A DNA stretch of 42,848 bases from contig NZ_BAXB01000028.1 in the NCBI RefSeq assembly GCF_000698145.1, positions 1-42,848 of the forward strand, in the 5' to 3' direction. A model generated the notes under the pieces. That model saw nothing but the letters and a program-made list of their open reading frames with translations. It searched no databases and was not told where the DNA came from. The position numbers and the translations under genes were made by a program. Origin of the DNA: Geomicrobium sp. JCM 19039 (GTDB taxonomy: Bacteria > Bacillota > Bacilli > Bacillales > Marinococcaceae). This document shows, piece after piece, positions 1 to 9,418 of the stretch (position 1 is the stretch's first letter; the number at the start of each line of letters is the position of its first letter).

Positions 1-47
1 CAACCCAACTGTGCAATGAGGAAAATATTAAGTTCTTTCTATATAGA
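1..47 (+). repeat. Tail of dispersed repeat, third copy
   Basis: The first 47 bases align with the ends of the repeats at 8453-8636 and 32881-33085. All three share the order CAAC..., a short A-rich block, then AAGGTTC or AAGTTC, then a CTATATAG-like ending. The left part of this copy lies outside the window. It is a partial match judged by eye. Confidence 0.55.
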
Positions 48-159
48 ATCTTACCATTGGTCAATCTATGGTAAGATTTCTCTTCTCTATGGGAGGATTT
101 TCAACAATACACCTCGTAAAACAAGTGAAATCTTACCTTAGGACCATCTAAGGTAAGAT
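48..159. repeat. Pair of related hairpins
   Basis: Two inverted repeats share outer arms but differ in the inner stem. At 48-57/68-77 the arms are ATCTTACCAT and ATGGTAAGAT. At 130-140/149-159 they are ATCTTACCTTA and TAAGGTAAGAT. Both are followed by TTTCT. The inner bases change on both sides, so pairing is preserved. The function is unknown; a palindromic repeat element or weak terminators are possible. Confidence 0.6.
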
Positions 160-1027
160 TTCTGTCCCGCGCCCATGCTCAGTCCGTGGATGTGGCAAGT
201 TTATGTACGGCCAATTATCATTGCAAATCCTGATCTTTTAGCCGAATGAATCTCTTTAATTTCACTCGTGTACATCGCTGTATTTCAATAAACGCTGGAA
301 CAGTCGAGGTGAAACGCATGATCACTCATTCATTCCTATAACGTGAACAAGTCGTGTTATAACGACATGTTCATTAGAAGGTCGCACGAGATTCAACGGC
401 TTCGGCATGGGCGATGTGGGATTTCCTTTTTTCAGTAAGTTAAGCAAAGCTATAGGGGTGTCTTATTACAGCATTTAAAATTACACAAGTAATGCACACT
501 GCAGCCGAGTGTCTACCACTGGCGACCGCAAATGATCTGTGACACGATGGGGATGGAGCGTGTCTCATTATGAAGCGGGCGAATAAGTAAATGTTCTTCC
601 TCACAAACGGTCGGCAAAAAGATCGACTTCCTAGTTCAAGTGTTACAAAGATTTAGGGTCGCACGTACTTCAAAGCAGCATTTTATGTAGAAACCTACAA
701 ACTATAGATTGTTCTTAAATGTGTCCATCTTCTTTTTATTACGTGACAACCGCTTTACCCCCGCTACCTGACCGAGCATAATTAAAAACCTCCCTCACAT
801 AGTAAGAAGCTCATGATTGATGAATACGTAAACGAATGTTCCTCTGATGATGACCGGGTGACGCAAAGACTGGAAAGCACAAGTTTATCGAATGTTGTCG
901 GCTCGGTAAAACAGGAAATTGATACATCTGTATTACTATTATGAAACAATTATTGGAGTATGATATATAACAGGGTAAATTTTTTAGTATATTTAAAATA
1001 TTATTCTGGCTAAACAATAGAACTGGT

Positions 1028-1033
1028 TATAAT
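1028..1033 (+). promoter_or_regulatory. Possible pdhA promoter (-10)
   Basis: A perfect TATAAT sits about 200 bases upstream of the pdhA start. The -35 region near 1004-1010 (TTCTGG or TCTGGC) is poor. A second candidate, TTGACG at 1037-1042 with TATGCT at 1061-1066, overlaps it. Either would give a leader of roughly 160 to 190 bases. Confidence 0.3.
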
Positions 1034-1223
1034 ACATTGACGAATGAATTAAAGATCATGTATGCTGAAATGGAGTGATTGTGTATTAGTTTTTTAGCGT
1101 GATGAATTGAAACAGAATTCCCCAAAGAAAAAGGTTGAAATCTGTTTGTTGAGGGTACGTTACAAGTAGTAACTTTTCGTACGTTCAACGATTCACGTGT
1201 GTGATAATAAATGAAAGAGGTGA

Positions 1224-2312
<1,089 letters not shown>

Positions 2313-2314
2313 TT

Positions 2315-3292
2315 ATGGCGGAAATGACAATGATTCAAGCAATTACTGAAGCCATGCGCACGGAGCTTAAAAATGACGAAAATGTCCTCCTTTTCGGTGA
2401 GGATGTGGGTCATTACGGTGGTGTATTCCGTGCCACGTCAGGTCTACAAGAAGAATTTGGTGAAGACCGCGTTTTTGATACGCCACTCGCTGAGTCTGGT
2501 ATCGGTGGTCTCGCAATTGGTCTTGGCCTTACAGGTTTTCGCCCAATTATGGAGATCCAGTTTTTCGGATTCTTATTTGAAGTGATGGACGGTGTAGCGG
2601 GGCAAATGTCTCGTACGCACTATCGTTCTGGCGGTCATTACAGCAGTCCGATTACCATTCGTGCACCATTTGGTGGGGGAGTGAAGACGCCAGAGTTACA
2701 CTCCGACAGCCTCGAAGGCTTAATTGCACAAACACCAGGAATCTCAGTCGTCATTCCATCAACTCCTTATGATGCAAAAGGGCTTCTCATCTCAGCGATT
2801 CGTAGCAACGACCCTGTCGTTTTCCTTGAGCACATGAAGTTGTACCGCTCATTTAAAGGAGAAGTTCCGGATGAGGAATATACGATTGAAATTGGAAAAG
2901 CAGATATTAAGCGTGAAGGAACAGACATTACGATTGTGAGCTACGGAGCAATGGTTCATGAAGCGCTAAAAGCTGCAGACAAGCTCGCTGAAGAAGACAT
3001 CAATGCTGAAGTCATCGACCTGCGCACAGTAAGTCCACTCGACTTAGAAACAATCATTGAGTCCGTTAAAAAGACAAATCGTGCCATGGTCGTACAAGAA
3101 GCACAGCGTCAAGCAGGCGTTGCCGCAACCGTTTCTGCTGAAATCAGTGAGCGTGCAATTCTTCACTTAGAAGCACCTGTTGGTCGTATTGCTGCTCCAG
3201 ATACGGTGTATGCATTTGCTTCAGATGAAGATGCTTGGCTACCGAATGCTGAAGACATCTATGAAAAAGCGAAAGAAACGATCGAGTTTTAG
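2315..3292 (+). CDS. pdhB: Pyruvate dehydrogenase E1 beta subunit
   Basis: The beta chain of E1 completes the ThDP active site with PdhA and binds the E2 core. The 325-residue protein has the transketolase-like pyrimidine-binding half, including [16 protein letters not shown] near the N-terminus and the [16 protein letters not shown] region. The C-terminal transketolase half carries [11 protein letters not shown]. It starts at ATG two bases after pdhA, with AAGGAG inside the end of pdhA, which suggests translational coupling. A 30-base gap with its own AAAGGAGGT site precedes pdhC. Nothing is unusual in length or motif content. Confidence 0.97.
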   Translation: MAEMTMIQAITEAMRTELKNDENVLLFGEDVGHYGGVFRATSGLQEEFGEDRVFDTPLAESGIGGLAIGLGLTGFRPIMEIQFFGFLFEVMDGVAGQMSRTHYRSGGHYSSPITIRAPFGGGVKTPELHSDSLEGLIAQTPGISVVIPSTPYDAKGLLISAIRSNDPVVFLEHMKLYRSFKGEVPDEEYTIEIGKADIKREGTDITIVSYGAMVHEALKAADKLAEEDINAEVIDLRTVSPLDLETIIESVKKTNRAMVVQEAQRQAGVAATVSAEISERAILHLEAPVGRIAAPDTVYAFASDEDAWLPNAEDIYEKAKETIEF

Positions 3293-3322
3293 TGAGCGGT
3301 AAAGAAAAGGAGGTACGAAACG

Positions 3323-4606
3323 ATGGCATATAAATTTAAACTGCCGGATATCGGCGAAGGCATTCATGAAGGCGAAATTGTAAAATGGTTCGTCAAAGCC
3401 GGTGACAAAGTAGAAGAAGATGATGTGCTTTGTGAAGTACAAAACGATAAAGCTGTTGTGGAGATTCCATCTCCTGTCGACGGTACCGTTCTTGAAATAA
3501 AAGTAGACGAAAACACGACAACTACGGTTGGTGAAGTGATTTTGACCATTGATGACGGCAGTGGCGATGATGACGAAGATGAGGGCGAGAACGACCAAAA
3601 GCAAGAACAAAAGCAAGAGAAAAAAGAAGAGTCTTCAGATGCTAAGTCAGATGAAACGAAGTCAGAGTCAAAAGAAGAAACGTCTACTGAAGATGAGTCG
3701 AAGCGTGTTATTGCGATGCCTACGGTTCGTAAATACGCAAGAGAGAACGACGTAACGATCCAACAAGTAACCGGTAGCGGAAAAAATGGTCGTATTCTAA
3801 AAGAAGACATTGATGCCCACCTTTCTGGTGATGGTACTTCGGCTTCTGAAGAAACAACAGAAGCAAAAGAAGAGTCTTCCGCAACGCAGACGACGACTTC
3901 GACGGTTACGGAAGAACGTGAACCGCTAAAAGGTGTTCGTAAAGCGATTGCCAAAGCAATGGTTAACAGTAAGCATACAGCTCCACATGTTACGCACATG
4001 GATGAAGTTGAAGTAAGTGCGCTCGTGGCAAACCGTAAAAAATTCAAGCCGATTGCTGCTGACCAAGACATTAAGCTAACGTACTTGCCATATGTCGTAA
4101 AAGCATATACGTCTGCTCTGCGTGCGTATCCAGCACTCAACGCGTCGATTGACGACGAGAACGAAGAAATTGTGTACAAAAAGCAATATAATGTAGGTAT
4201 TGCTGCAGACACGGATCGTGGTCTCGTTGTACCCGTCGTTCGCGAAGCAGATCGTAAGTCTGTGTTTATGCTCGCATCCGAAATTTCAGAGCTTGCGGTG
4301 AAAGCAAGAGACGGTAAACTTACAAGCGGCGATATGCAAGGAGGAACAAGCACAATTTCGAATGTTGGTTCTGCCAGCGGGGCATGGTTCACTCCAGTCA
4401 TTAATCACCCTGAAGTAGCGATTCTTGGTATCGGAAGAATTGAAGAAAAAGCAGTTGTTGAAGACGGGGAAGTTGTCGTTCGACCAATGCTTGCTTTATC
4501 ATTAAGTTATGACCACCGTTTGATTGACGGTGTGACTGCACAAAATGCTTTAAACCACGTGAAGCGTTTGCTTAACGATCCAGAACGCATAATAATGGAG
4601 GGGTAA
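3323..4606 (+). CDS. pdhC: Dihydrolipoyl acetyltransferase, PDH E2
   Basis: E2 forms the structural core of the complex and transfers the acetyl group from lipoamide to CoA. Domain order in 427 residues: one lipoyl domain at about 1-78 with the lipoylated lysine in [10 protein letters not shown] (K43); a highly charged Asp/Glu/Lys linker at about 80-128; a peripheral-subunit-binding domain at about 130-167; a second acidic and Thr/Ser-rich linker; and the catalytic acetyltransferase domain from about 195. The active-site motif is DHRLIDG (397-403), with the catalytic His and Asp. A GGAGGT site precedes the ATG. The gene lies between pdhB and pdhD. The strongly acidic linkers fit the salt or alkali adaptation seen elsewhere in the window. 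Confidence 0.97.
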   Translation: MAYKFKLPDIGEGIHEGEIVKWFVKAGDKVEEDDVLCEVQNDKAVVEIPSPVDGTVLEIKVDENTTTTVGEVILTIDDGSGDDDEDEGENDQKQEQKQEKKEESSDAKSDETKSESKEETSTEDESKRVIAMPTVRKYARENDVTIQQVTGSGKNGRILKEDIDAHLSGDGTSASEETTEAKEESSATQTTTSTVTEEREPLKGVRKAIAKAMVNSKHTAPHVTHMDEVEVSALVANRKKFKPIAADQDIKLTYLPYVVKAYTSALRAYPALNASIDDENEEIVYKKQYNVGIAADTDRGLVVPVVREADRKSVFMLASEISELAVKARDGKLTSGDMQGGTSTISNVGSASGAWFTPVINHPEVAILGIGRIEEKAVVEDGEVVVRPMLALSLSYDHRLIDGVTAQNALNHVKRLLNDPERIIMEG

Positions 4607-4609
4607 TAA

Positions 4610-6019
4610 ATGGTAGTAGGGGATTTAGCAGAAGAAGTAGATACACTCATTATCGGATCCGGACCGGGTGGCTATGTAGCCGCCATCCGTGCCGCTCAAC
4701 TTGGGCAAAAAGTGACGATCGTAGAAAAAGAAGATATGGGTGGCGTTTGCTTGAACGTCGGTTGCATTCCTTCGAAAGCGTTAATCGAAGCCGGTCACCG
4801 TTTTGAAAAGGCGCATGGTACCGATGAGTTAGGCATTACAACTGAAAACGTTTCTTTAGATTTCTCTAAAGTTCAAGAGTGGAAGTCTGGCGTCGTTAAA
4901 AAGCTTACGGGTGGCGTTGAAGGACTTCTTAAAGGGAACAAAGTGAATATCGTTAAAGGTGAAGCGTATTTCTCTGCTAAGGACACGGTGCGTGTCTCTG
5001 GAGAAAACTACAATTCTCAATCGTACAAATTTAAGAACTGTATCATTGCAACGGGCTCACGTCCAATCGAATTACCAGCGTTTCCTTTAAGCGACCGTGT
5101 AGGTACTTCTACAGGCGCACTTGCTCTTAAAGAAGTTCCAAAGCGTCTTGTCGTTATTGGCGGTGGCTATATCGGTGTAGAACTCGCTGGTGCTTATGCA
5201 AACCTTGGCAGTGAAGTTACCGTTCTTGAAGGTGAGAAGCGTATTCTTGGCGGTTTTGAAAAGCAAATGGCTCAACTTGTACAACGTCGACTTAAGAGCA
5301 AAGGCGTTGAGTTCATTACACAAGCAAAAGCCTCAGGTGTAGAAGAAACAGATGAAGGCATTACCGTTTCTGTAGACGTAAAAGGCGAAGAGCAGAAGAT
5401 TGAAGCAGACTACTTGCTCGTATCTGTTGGCCGTCGTCCGAACACTGATGAACTTGGTCTTGAGCAAATTGGTGTTGACCTTACAGATCGTGGACTCATC
5501 AAAACAGACAAGAAGCTTCGCTCCAGCGTGGACAACATTTTCGCAATCGGCGATATTGTAGACGGTCCACAACTCGCTCACAAAGCGTCTTATGAAGGTA
5601 AAATTGCTGCGGAAGTCATTTCAGGTGAAGCGAGTGAAATTGATTATCTTGGTATTCCACTCGTTGCGTTCACAGAGCCTGAATTGGCATCTGTTGGTTA
5701 TTCTGAAGAAGAAGCGAAAGAAGCAGGTTTTGATGCGAAAGCATCGAAATTCCCATTCCAAGCGAATGGTCGTGCCCTTTCGCTTAACGATTCAGACGGT
5801 TTCATGAAGCTCATTACGCGCAGTGAAGATGGCCTTGTCATTGGTGCGCAAATTGCCGGACCTAGTGCATCAGATATGATCGCAGAAATTGGTCTTGCGA
5901 TTGAAGCAGGCATGACCGCAGAAGATGTGGCGATGACGATCCATGCTCACCCAACACTAGGTGAGATTACAATGGAAGCAGCGGAAGTTGCCATCGGAAC
6001 ACCCATTCATATTAAATAG
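4610..6019 (+). CDS. pdhD: Dihydrolipoamide dehydrogenase, E3
   Basis: E3 is the FAD-dependent enzyme that reoxidises dihydrolipoamide with NAD+. It usually also serves 2-oxoglutarate and branched-chain ketoacid dehydrogenases. The 469-residue chain shows the FAD motif GSGPGG (about 16-21), the redox disulfide in [13 protein letters not shown] (C47 and C52), an NAD-binding GGGYIG near 184-189, the second FAD motif in [15 protein letters not shown], and the His-Glu catalytic pair in HAHPTLGE near the C-terminus. It starts at ATG three bases after pdhC with a GGAGGGG site. A terminator follows at 6035-6069, ending the pdh operon. Confidence 0.97.
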   Translation: MVVGDLAEEVDTLIIGSGPGGYVAAIRAAQLGQKVTIVEKEDMGGVCLNVGCIPSKALIEAGHRFEKAHGTDELGITTENVSLDFSKVQEWKSGVVKKLTGGVEGLLKGNKVNIVKGEAYFSAKDTVRVSGENYNSQSYKFKNCIIATGSRPIELPAFPLSDRVGTSTGALALKEVPKRLVVIGGGYIGVELAGAYANLGSEVTVLEGEKRILGGFEKQMAQLVQRRLKSKGVEFITQAKASGVEETDEGITVSVDVKGEEQKIEADYLLVSVGRRPNTDELGLEQIGVDLTDRGLIKTDKKLRSSVDNIFAIGDIVDGPQLAHKASYEGKIAAEVISGEASEIDYLGIPLVAFTEPELASVGYSEEEAKEAGFDAKASKFPFQANGRALSLNDSDGFMKLITRSEDGLVIGAQIAGPSASDMIAEIGLAIEAGMTAEDVAMTIHAHPTLGEITMEAAEVAIGTPIHIK

Positions 6020-6034
6020 TTTGATCGATATAAA

Positions 6035-6069
6035 AATCACCGTGCCAATCTGTTGGCACAGTGACTTTT
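6035..6069 (+). terminator. Terminator after pdhD
   Basis: A stem GTGCCAA (6042-6048) pairs with TTGGCAC (6053-6059) around a TCTG loop. The stem extends outward through AAATCAC and GTGACTTTT, and the hairpin ends in a T run. Confidence 0.75.
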
Positions 6070-6082
6070 GCAAATGACGAAA

Positions 6083-6120
6083 CAAAGAGGGGAGTTGCCG
6101 ATCGGCAACTCCCCTCTTTG
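6083..6120. terminator. Perfect 38-bp palindrome, bidirectional terminator
   Basis: Each arm is 19 bases and they are exact reverse complements with no spacer: CAAAGAGGGGAGTTGCCGA against its partner. It lies between the convergent pdhD and the minus-strand lipoprotein gene. It can end the minus-strand transcript and back up the pdhD terminator. Confidence 0.8.
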
Positions 6121-6126
6121 TTAGGA

Positions 6127-6528
6127 TTACTCATAATGGTTTCTTAAGATATACATCAAGTCTTCATTCGCTAAATCACCATTCACTTGTTCGTGCGGAG
6201 GTTGACCTGCGACGAGGATAAGCGTAGGGAAACTATCGACTTCATGGTCTTCAATAAATGTACGATGGTCATCTGCGTTTAAAATGTTAACGGCTGTTTC
6301 ATTGACCCGTTCATTTTGTATGGTTAGGAGTGCTTCGTAATATTGCTTTTCAGTATCTATGTTTTCATCGTTAGAGACGAGCACAACAAATGGTTCATCA
6401 TGACCCGTGTCTTCATCACTTGCGATTGCATCAAGTTCATGTATGGAACCGTGGGTACAAGAAGCAAGAACTAAGCTAAGAAGAAGTAACGAACCGAAGC
6501 GGACGAACGGTAATGTATATTGTCTCAT
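6127..6528 (-). CDS. Thioredoxin-like small lipoprotein (Slp position)
   Basis: A 133-residue exported lipoprotein. The signal peptide ends in the lipobox LASC (C24 lipidated). The mature part looks like a thioredoxin fold, with VVLVSNDE as an early strand and FPTLILVAG as the cis-proline strand, but has no CXXC, so it is unlikely to be a redox enzyme. The start is supported by AAGGAGTGAGGA on the minus strand. In B. subtilis the gene after pdhD is slp, described as a small peptidoglycan-associated lipoprotein. Position, size and lipobox agree with that, but sequence identity cannot be judged here. Confidence 0.7.
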   Translation of the reverse strand: MRQYTLPFVRFGSLLLLSLVLASCTHGSIHELDAIASDEDTGHDEPFVVLVSNDENIDTEKQYYEALLTIQNERVNETAVNILNADDHRTFIEDHEVDSFPTLILVAGQPPHEQVNGDLANEDLMYILRNHYE

Positions 6529-6833
6529 AAAAGAGTCCTCACTCCTTATTTCTTCTCTTTATATTTATGATAGCATGTGTGAATTCCCAATTTGCTGGAA
6601 TAAACAAACTGTAACACGATCGAAAGCATCGAGATGTATTTGTAACGATTAAGGAAACTTTTACTAGTAAACACAGTTATAGCGTCATCCTTATAACTTC
6701 TCTATACCCATTTTTTGCAAGTGATAATCCGGACTGAAAAAAGTTTCGGTGTTTTCCTTAAAAAATGGTGTTACAATATTCGTCGATTAGTGTAAGATGG
6801 AGACGGGTATTGTAAAATCTTGGAGGTGTCAAC
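6529..6833. other. Divergent intergenic region
   Basis: These 305 bases separate two divergently transcribed lipoprotein genes and must hold both promoters. TACAAT at 6772-6777 may be a -10 box for the rightward deacetylase gene, but I see no good -35 partner at 17 bases. No gene is visible. Confidence 0.4.
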
Positions 6834-7715
6834 ATGAGAAAGCCAAAGCGTATGCTTGCACTCGGGGCAGCATCAGCACTACTGCTCGCGGCGTGTGCAG
6901 ATGATACGGAACAAGCAGGCGATGAGAATGTAGAGGCGGAAGGAACTGAAGAACCTACATTTGAGGATGATGATGAAGCCGCTGATGACGAAGAGGACGA
7001 GCTTCCGGAAGAGGACGACGAAGATGAAACCGAAGATGATGAAGAAGACATAGAAGAAGATGTAGAAATACGATATGAAGTGAACCCAACGATGTATTCC
7101 ATTGATCCGATTGACGATGCACCCGAAGACGTTGTACTTATTACGATTGACGATGGTCCGAAAGAATATAGCTTAGAAATGGCAGAATTATTGCATGAGC
7201 ATGACATTCAAGCGATTTTCTTTGTGAATGGAATGAGGTTAACAGAACCAGAAGAACAAGAAGAGCTTCTCCAAATTGAAGAGCTCGGTCATGCCATTGG
7301 AAATCATACGTATGGTCACCCAAGTCTCCCGGAATTGTCTGAAGAAGAACAACGAGAAGAGATTGTAGGAGTTAACGATCAGATTGAGGAAATTACAGGG
7401 GAACGACCTGACTTCTTTAGAGCCCCTTTTGGCCAGAATACAGAGTATAGCTGGCAACTATTGGAAGAAGAAGGTATGGTTGGCATGAATTGGACGTTTG
7501 GGTTTGATTGGGAAGCTGACTATATTGGAAACGCTGAGAAATTTTCAGAAGACACACTTAATGCACCTGAACTTGGCGCTGGGGCCAATATTCTAATGCA
7601 CGACTTAGAACATACGAATGATGCTTTAGAAGATATTATTATAGGTTTAGAAGAGCAAGGCTACGGGTTTGTTAATCCTCACGAAATTAAAATTGAAAAT
7701 ATCGATGAAGACTAA
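6834..7715 (+). CDS. Polysaccharide deacetylase lipoprotein
   Basis: A 293-residue cell-surface NodB-type carbohydrate esterase 4 protein, probably acting on peptidoglycan or another wall polymer. The signal peptide ends in lipobox LAAC (C21). Residues 22-82 are almost entirely Asp and Glu, a flexible acidic tether. The catalytic domain follows from about 98 with family motifs in order: TIDDGP (metal-binding Asp), HTYGHP (two metal-binding His), RAPFG and LMHD. All key residues are present. A GGAGGTG site precedes the ATG. The gene is monocistronic with a clear terminator. The substrate cannot be told from sequence. Confidence 0.88.
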   Translation: MRKPKRMLALGAASALLLAACADDTEQAGDENVEAEGTEEPTFEDDDEAADDEEDELPEEDDEDETEDDEEDIEEDVEIRYEVNPTMYSIDPIDDAPEDVVLITIDDGPKEYSLEMAELLHEHDIQAIFFVNGMRLTEPEEQEELLQIEELGHAIGNHTYGHPSLPELSEEEQREEIVGVNDQIEEITGERPDFFRAPFGQNTEYSWQLLEEEGMVGMNWTFGFDWEADYIGNAEKFSEDTLNAPELGAGANILMHDLEHTNDALEDIIIGLEEQGYGFVNPHEIKIENIDED

Positions 7716-7743
7716 CAGAACCTAACTTTGGATGTACTCACTA

Positions 7744-7780
7744 AAAGCCTAACAGATTCATATCTGTTAGGCTTTTTTTT
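7744..7780 (+). terminator. Terminator after deacetylase gene
   Basis: An AGCCTAACAGA arm pairs with TCTGTTAGGCT across a short loop, followed by eight Ts: a strong intrinsic terminator. Confidence 0.9.
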
Positions 7781-8035
7781 CTTCGGCCAGGGCGTTTCAG
7801 AAGACAGCCTATTATTAGCGCGTGCTTTGTGCTACATTTTTCACTAGCTTTTTAGGAAGAAAGACAAAATCAATATGAGCGAATTACATAACCCATGTTC
7901 TTAAAGGAGCATAAGGAATTCTCGGTAAACGACGACATGTTTCATGCCTATAACCACGTTTCGTACCATCAAACAAACGCCTCTTCATTGAACAAGAACG
8001 CGGAGAAGAACCATTATCATACCATCAACCTTTTA

Positions 8036-8184
8036 TGTCCGGAACCAAACGGCATAGATGTGAGTTTTCCGTTCCGCCCAGACCCTTTGTCCGGAACTAA
8101 AATGCATAGATGTGAGTTTTCCGTTCCGGACAGATCCTTTGTCCGGAACTAAATGGCGTAGATGTAAGTTTTCTGTTCCGGACA
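8036..8184. repeat. Three 52-bp tandem hairpin units
   Basis: Three direct units begin at 8036, 8088 and 8140 with a 52-base period. Units 2 and 3 are each bounded by perfect 10-base inverted arms, TGTCCGGAAC and GTTCCGGACA, with the right arms at 8123-8132 and 8175-8184. Unit 1 has a decayed right arm (GTTCCGCCCA). The loop is an AT-rich stretch containing TAGATGTGAGTTTT. There are no spacers, so it is not a CRISPR. It resembles a palindromic intergenic element that expanded in tandem. Confidence 0.85.
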
Positions 8185-8452
8185 GGCCCTTCGGATTGAA
8201 CAAGCAGTTCGTTTTGAACTCATTCCCGAGTTATTTTAAAGTGACTCCCCATAAAAGCACGGTTGGCTACAGAGAATCGGTATGAATTTTTTTCAAATGG
8301 ATTTAATTTTGATATGCGAGCCAATTCCATAGCCTCTAATCAAAATCCCACGTCCATGATGAGATTTTTTGAATGAGAGACCATTTTTAGTCGGACCCCC
8401 CACATAGATCGGACGCCATCATTCACATTCATATGTAACATAGATTGGACAC

Positions 8453-8636
8453 TTGTGCTCGGGTGTATTGTGGCCACGGATGTCGCCCTTGTGCTCTGGA
8501 GTATAAAGAAAACACGGTGGGCGTCTTTTGACCACCGATGTTGCCCTTATAGTCTGGACTACAAGCATCCGCCTGTAATGGAAAGAACAACCAATAGCAC
8601 AAATTAGGAAAATCTAAGGTTCTTCCTATATAGAAC
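8453..8636. repeat. 58-bp hairpin repeat, copy A
   Basis: A truncated unit (8453-8488), a full 58-base unit (8489-8546) and a terminal partial unit with a conserved tail (8547-8636). The full unit starts TTGTGCTCTGGAGT and ends GATGTTGCCC. It holds a hairpin with stem CGGTGG/CCACCG. The same architecture recurs at 32881-33085 with different but still paired stem bases. Confidence 0.8.
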
Positions 8637-8832
8637 GCGGCAAGGAACTTCCATAATCATCGTACATTTACAAAAAAGTGAACCACCATGGAACGATATC
8701 GCCTGATGAATTTTGTATATCAGCACAAAAATGACGATCTTCTCCTCGCTATATCTGTTACACATTTTGCATTGACGCAAGTACTAAAGCAATGACGATA
8801 AAAAGTTATGCTAATCAAATATATAGCCTTAT

Positions 8833-8875
8833 TGTGTTATACAATTAGCCGTTGACAAATCAATTGTGACATCAT
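8833..8875 (+). promoter_or_regulatory. CcpN-like operator sites for SR1
   Basis: TGTGTTATACA at 8833-8843 matches the CcpN consensus TRTGHYATAYW (as I recall it) at every position. A second, weaker match, TGTGACAT with a divergent end, starts at 8865 inside the promoter spacer. The two are 32 bases apart, about three helical turns. CcpN represses gapB, pckA and sr1 under glycolytic conditions in B. subtilis. Confidence 0.6.
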
Positions 8876-8880
8876 ATTAT
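8852..8880 (+). promoter_or_regulatory. Strong sigma-A promoter for SR1
   Basis: TTGACA at 8852-8857 and TATTAT at 8875-8880 with an exact 17-base spacer. Transcription would begin near 8887, about 37 bases before the SR1P start codon. Confidence 0.85.
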
Positions 8881-8923
8881 AAATGTAAGGAGATTACAAA
8901 CGCTTTCATAAGGGGTGCTTAAA

Positions 8924-9040
8924 ATGGCAATGATTATTTGTCAAACGTGTGATTGTACGATCGAACATTATAAAAGTGATAAAGTGGCAACGCTTTATAG
9001 TAGTTGTACAGCTTGCAAAAATAAACGTAAGAAGAAATAG
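8924..9040 (+). CDS. SR1P-like GapA-binding peptide
   Basis: A 38-residue peptide with ATG start and AAGGGGTG ribosome binding site. It begins MAMIICQTCDCTIEHY and continues with a KVATLY stretch. SR1P of B. subtilis has the same layout of an early CXXC, a TI(A/D)HFE-like segment and a TVLYG-like strand. Here the cysteines form two CXXC pairs (C6/C9 and C28/C31), and the tail is Lys/Arg-rich rather than acidic. SR1P binds glyceraldehyde-3-phosphate dehydrogenase GapA and promotes RNase J1 activity (established for B. subtilis). The reading frame is too short for most gene finders. Confidence 0.8.
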   Translation: MAMIICQTCDCTIEHYKSDKVATLYSSCTACKNKRKKK

Positions 9041-9043
9041 CAC

Positions 9044-9076
9044 GAGACGGATGGTTTCCATCCGTTTCTTTTTTTT
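9044..9076 (+). terminator. Terminator of SR1
   Basis: ACGGATGG (9047-9054) pairs with CCATCCGT (9058-9065) around TTT, extended by GAG/TTC, and is followed by a long T run. It has the typical shape of an sRNA terminator. Confidence 0.9.
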
Positions 9077-9109
9077 GTATGATGGGAATTATGGAAAGGA
9101 GACGATCAT

Positions 9110-9388
9110 ATGGACGAACGTTCGGTCTCGATTCCGTTATCCGTGGATTGGAATCAAGATGAAATTGTAACTGTAGCCAACTTTTTTACACAGATTGAAT
9201 ATGCGTACGGATCAGGTGTGAAAGCAGGTGACGTTAAAGACGCATATGAAGCATTTAAGGTTGTCGTTCCTTCAAAGAGTGAAGAGAAAACCCATTTTAA
9301 AGCGTATGATGACCAAGCGAATACGAACACATGGAATGTCGTTAAACGAGCGCTAGACGAAGAACGTGAATACCGAATCACGATGTAA
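9110..9388 (+). CDS. yktA: UPF0223 family protein YktA
   Basis: A 92-residue soluble protein of the UPF0223 family, with no known function. It begins with a short Ser/Pro-containing segment followed by DWNQDEIVTVANFF, and contains GVKAGDVKDAYEAFKVVVPSK, typical of YktA. A GGAAAGGAGA site precedes the ATG. In B. subtilis yktA and yktB are also neighbours near the pdh/SR1 region, which supports the call. A shared terminator separates it from the convergent yktB. Confidence 0.88.
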   Translation: MDERSVSIPLSVDWNQDEIVTVANFFTQIEYAYGSGVKAGDVKDAYEAFKVVVPSKSEEKTHFKAYDDQANTNTWNVVKRALDEEREYRITM

Positions 9389-9418
9389 AAAAAGACTGTG
9401 CAGCGCACAGTCTTTTTT
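9387..9418. terminator. Bidirectional terminator yktA/yktB
   Basis: An A run, then GACTGTGC pairing with GCACAGTC across AGC, then a T run. The symmetric arrangement serves the convergent yktA and yktB genes. Confidence 0.88.

Larger units (their letters stand above)
7781..8832. other. Gene-free, repeat-rich interval
   Basis: I see no credible gene on either strand. The region contains the 52-bp tandem repeat (8036-8184) and a dispersed 58-bp hairpin repeat (8453-8636). In B. subtilis, speA lies near here between slp and yktA; it is absent. Confidence 0.6.
8887..9076 (+). ncRNA. SR1-type dual-function regulatory RNA
   Basis: A transcript of about 190 bases runs from the promoter at 8852-8880 to the terminator at 9044-9076. 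It encodes a peptide closely resembling SR1P. In B. subtilis, SR1 (about 205 bases) both base-pairs with ahrC mRNA and encodes SR1P, which binds GapA. Size, CcpN-like sites, encoded peptide and position just before yktA all fit. The base-pairing function is inferred from the family and cannot be tested within this window. Confidence 0.75.

Noticed and set aside
3364..4401. Long open frame of 345 codons antisense to pdhC
   Set aside because: It is a shadow of the codon bias of pdhC: Ser/Thr-rich, no ribosome binding site, no recognisable domain, and fully opposite a secure gene.
6758..7207. Ser-rich open frame antisense to the deacetylase gene
   Set aside because: The poly-Ser composition is the reverse reading of the Asp/Glu codons in the acidic tether. 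There is no start signal.
7895..8152. 85-codon frame over the tandem repeat
   Set aside because: It contains the repeated units in frame by chance, lacks a ribosome binding site and matches nothing known.
8036..8184. CRISPR-like tandem repeats
   Set aside because: The units are contiguous with no unique spacers, only three units exist, and no cas gene is near.
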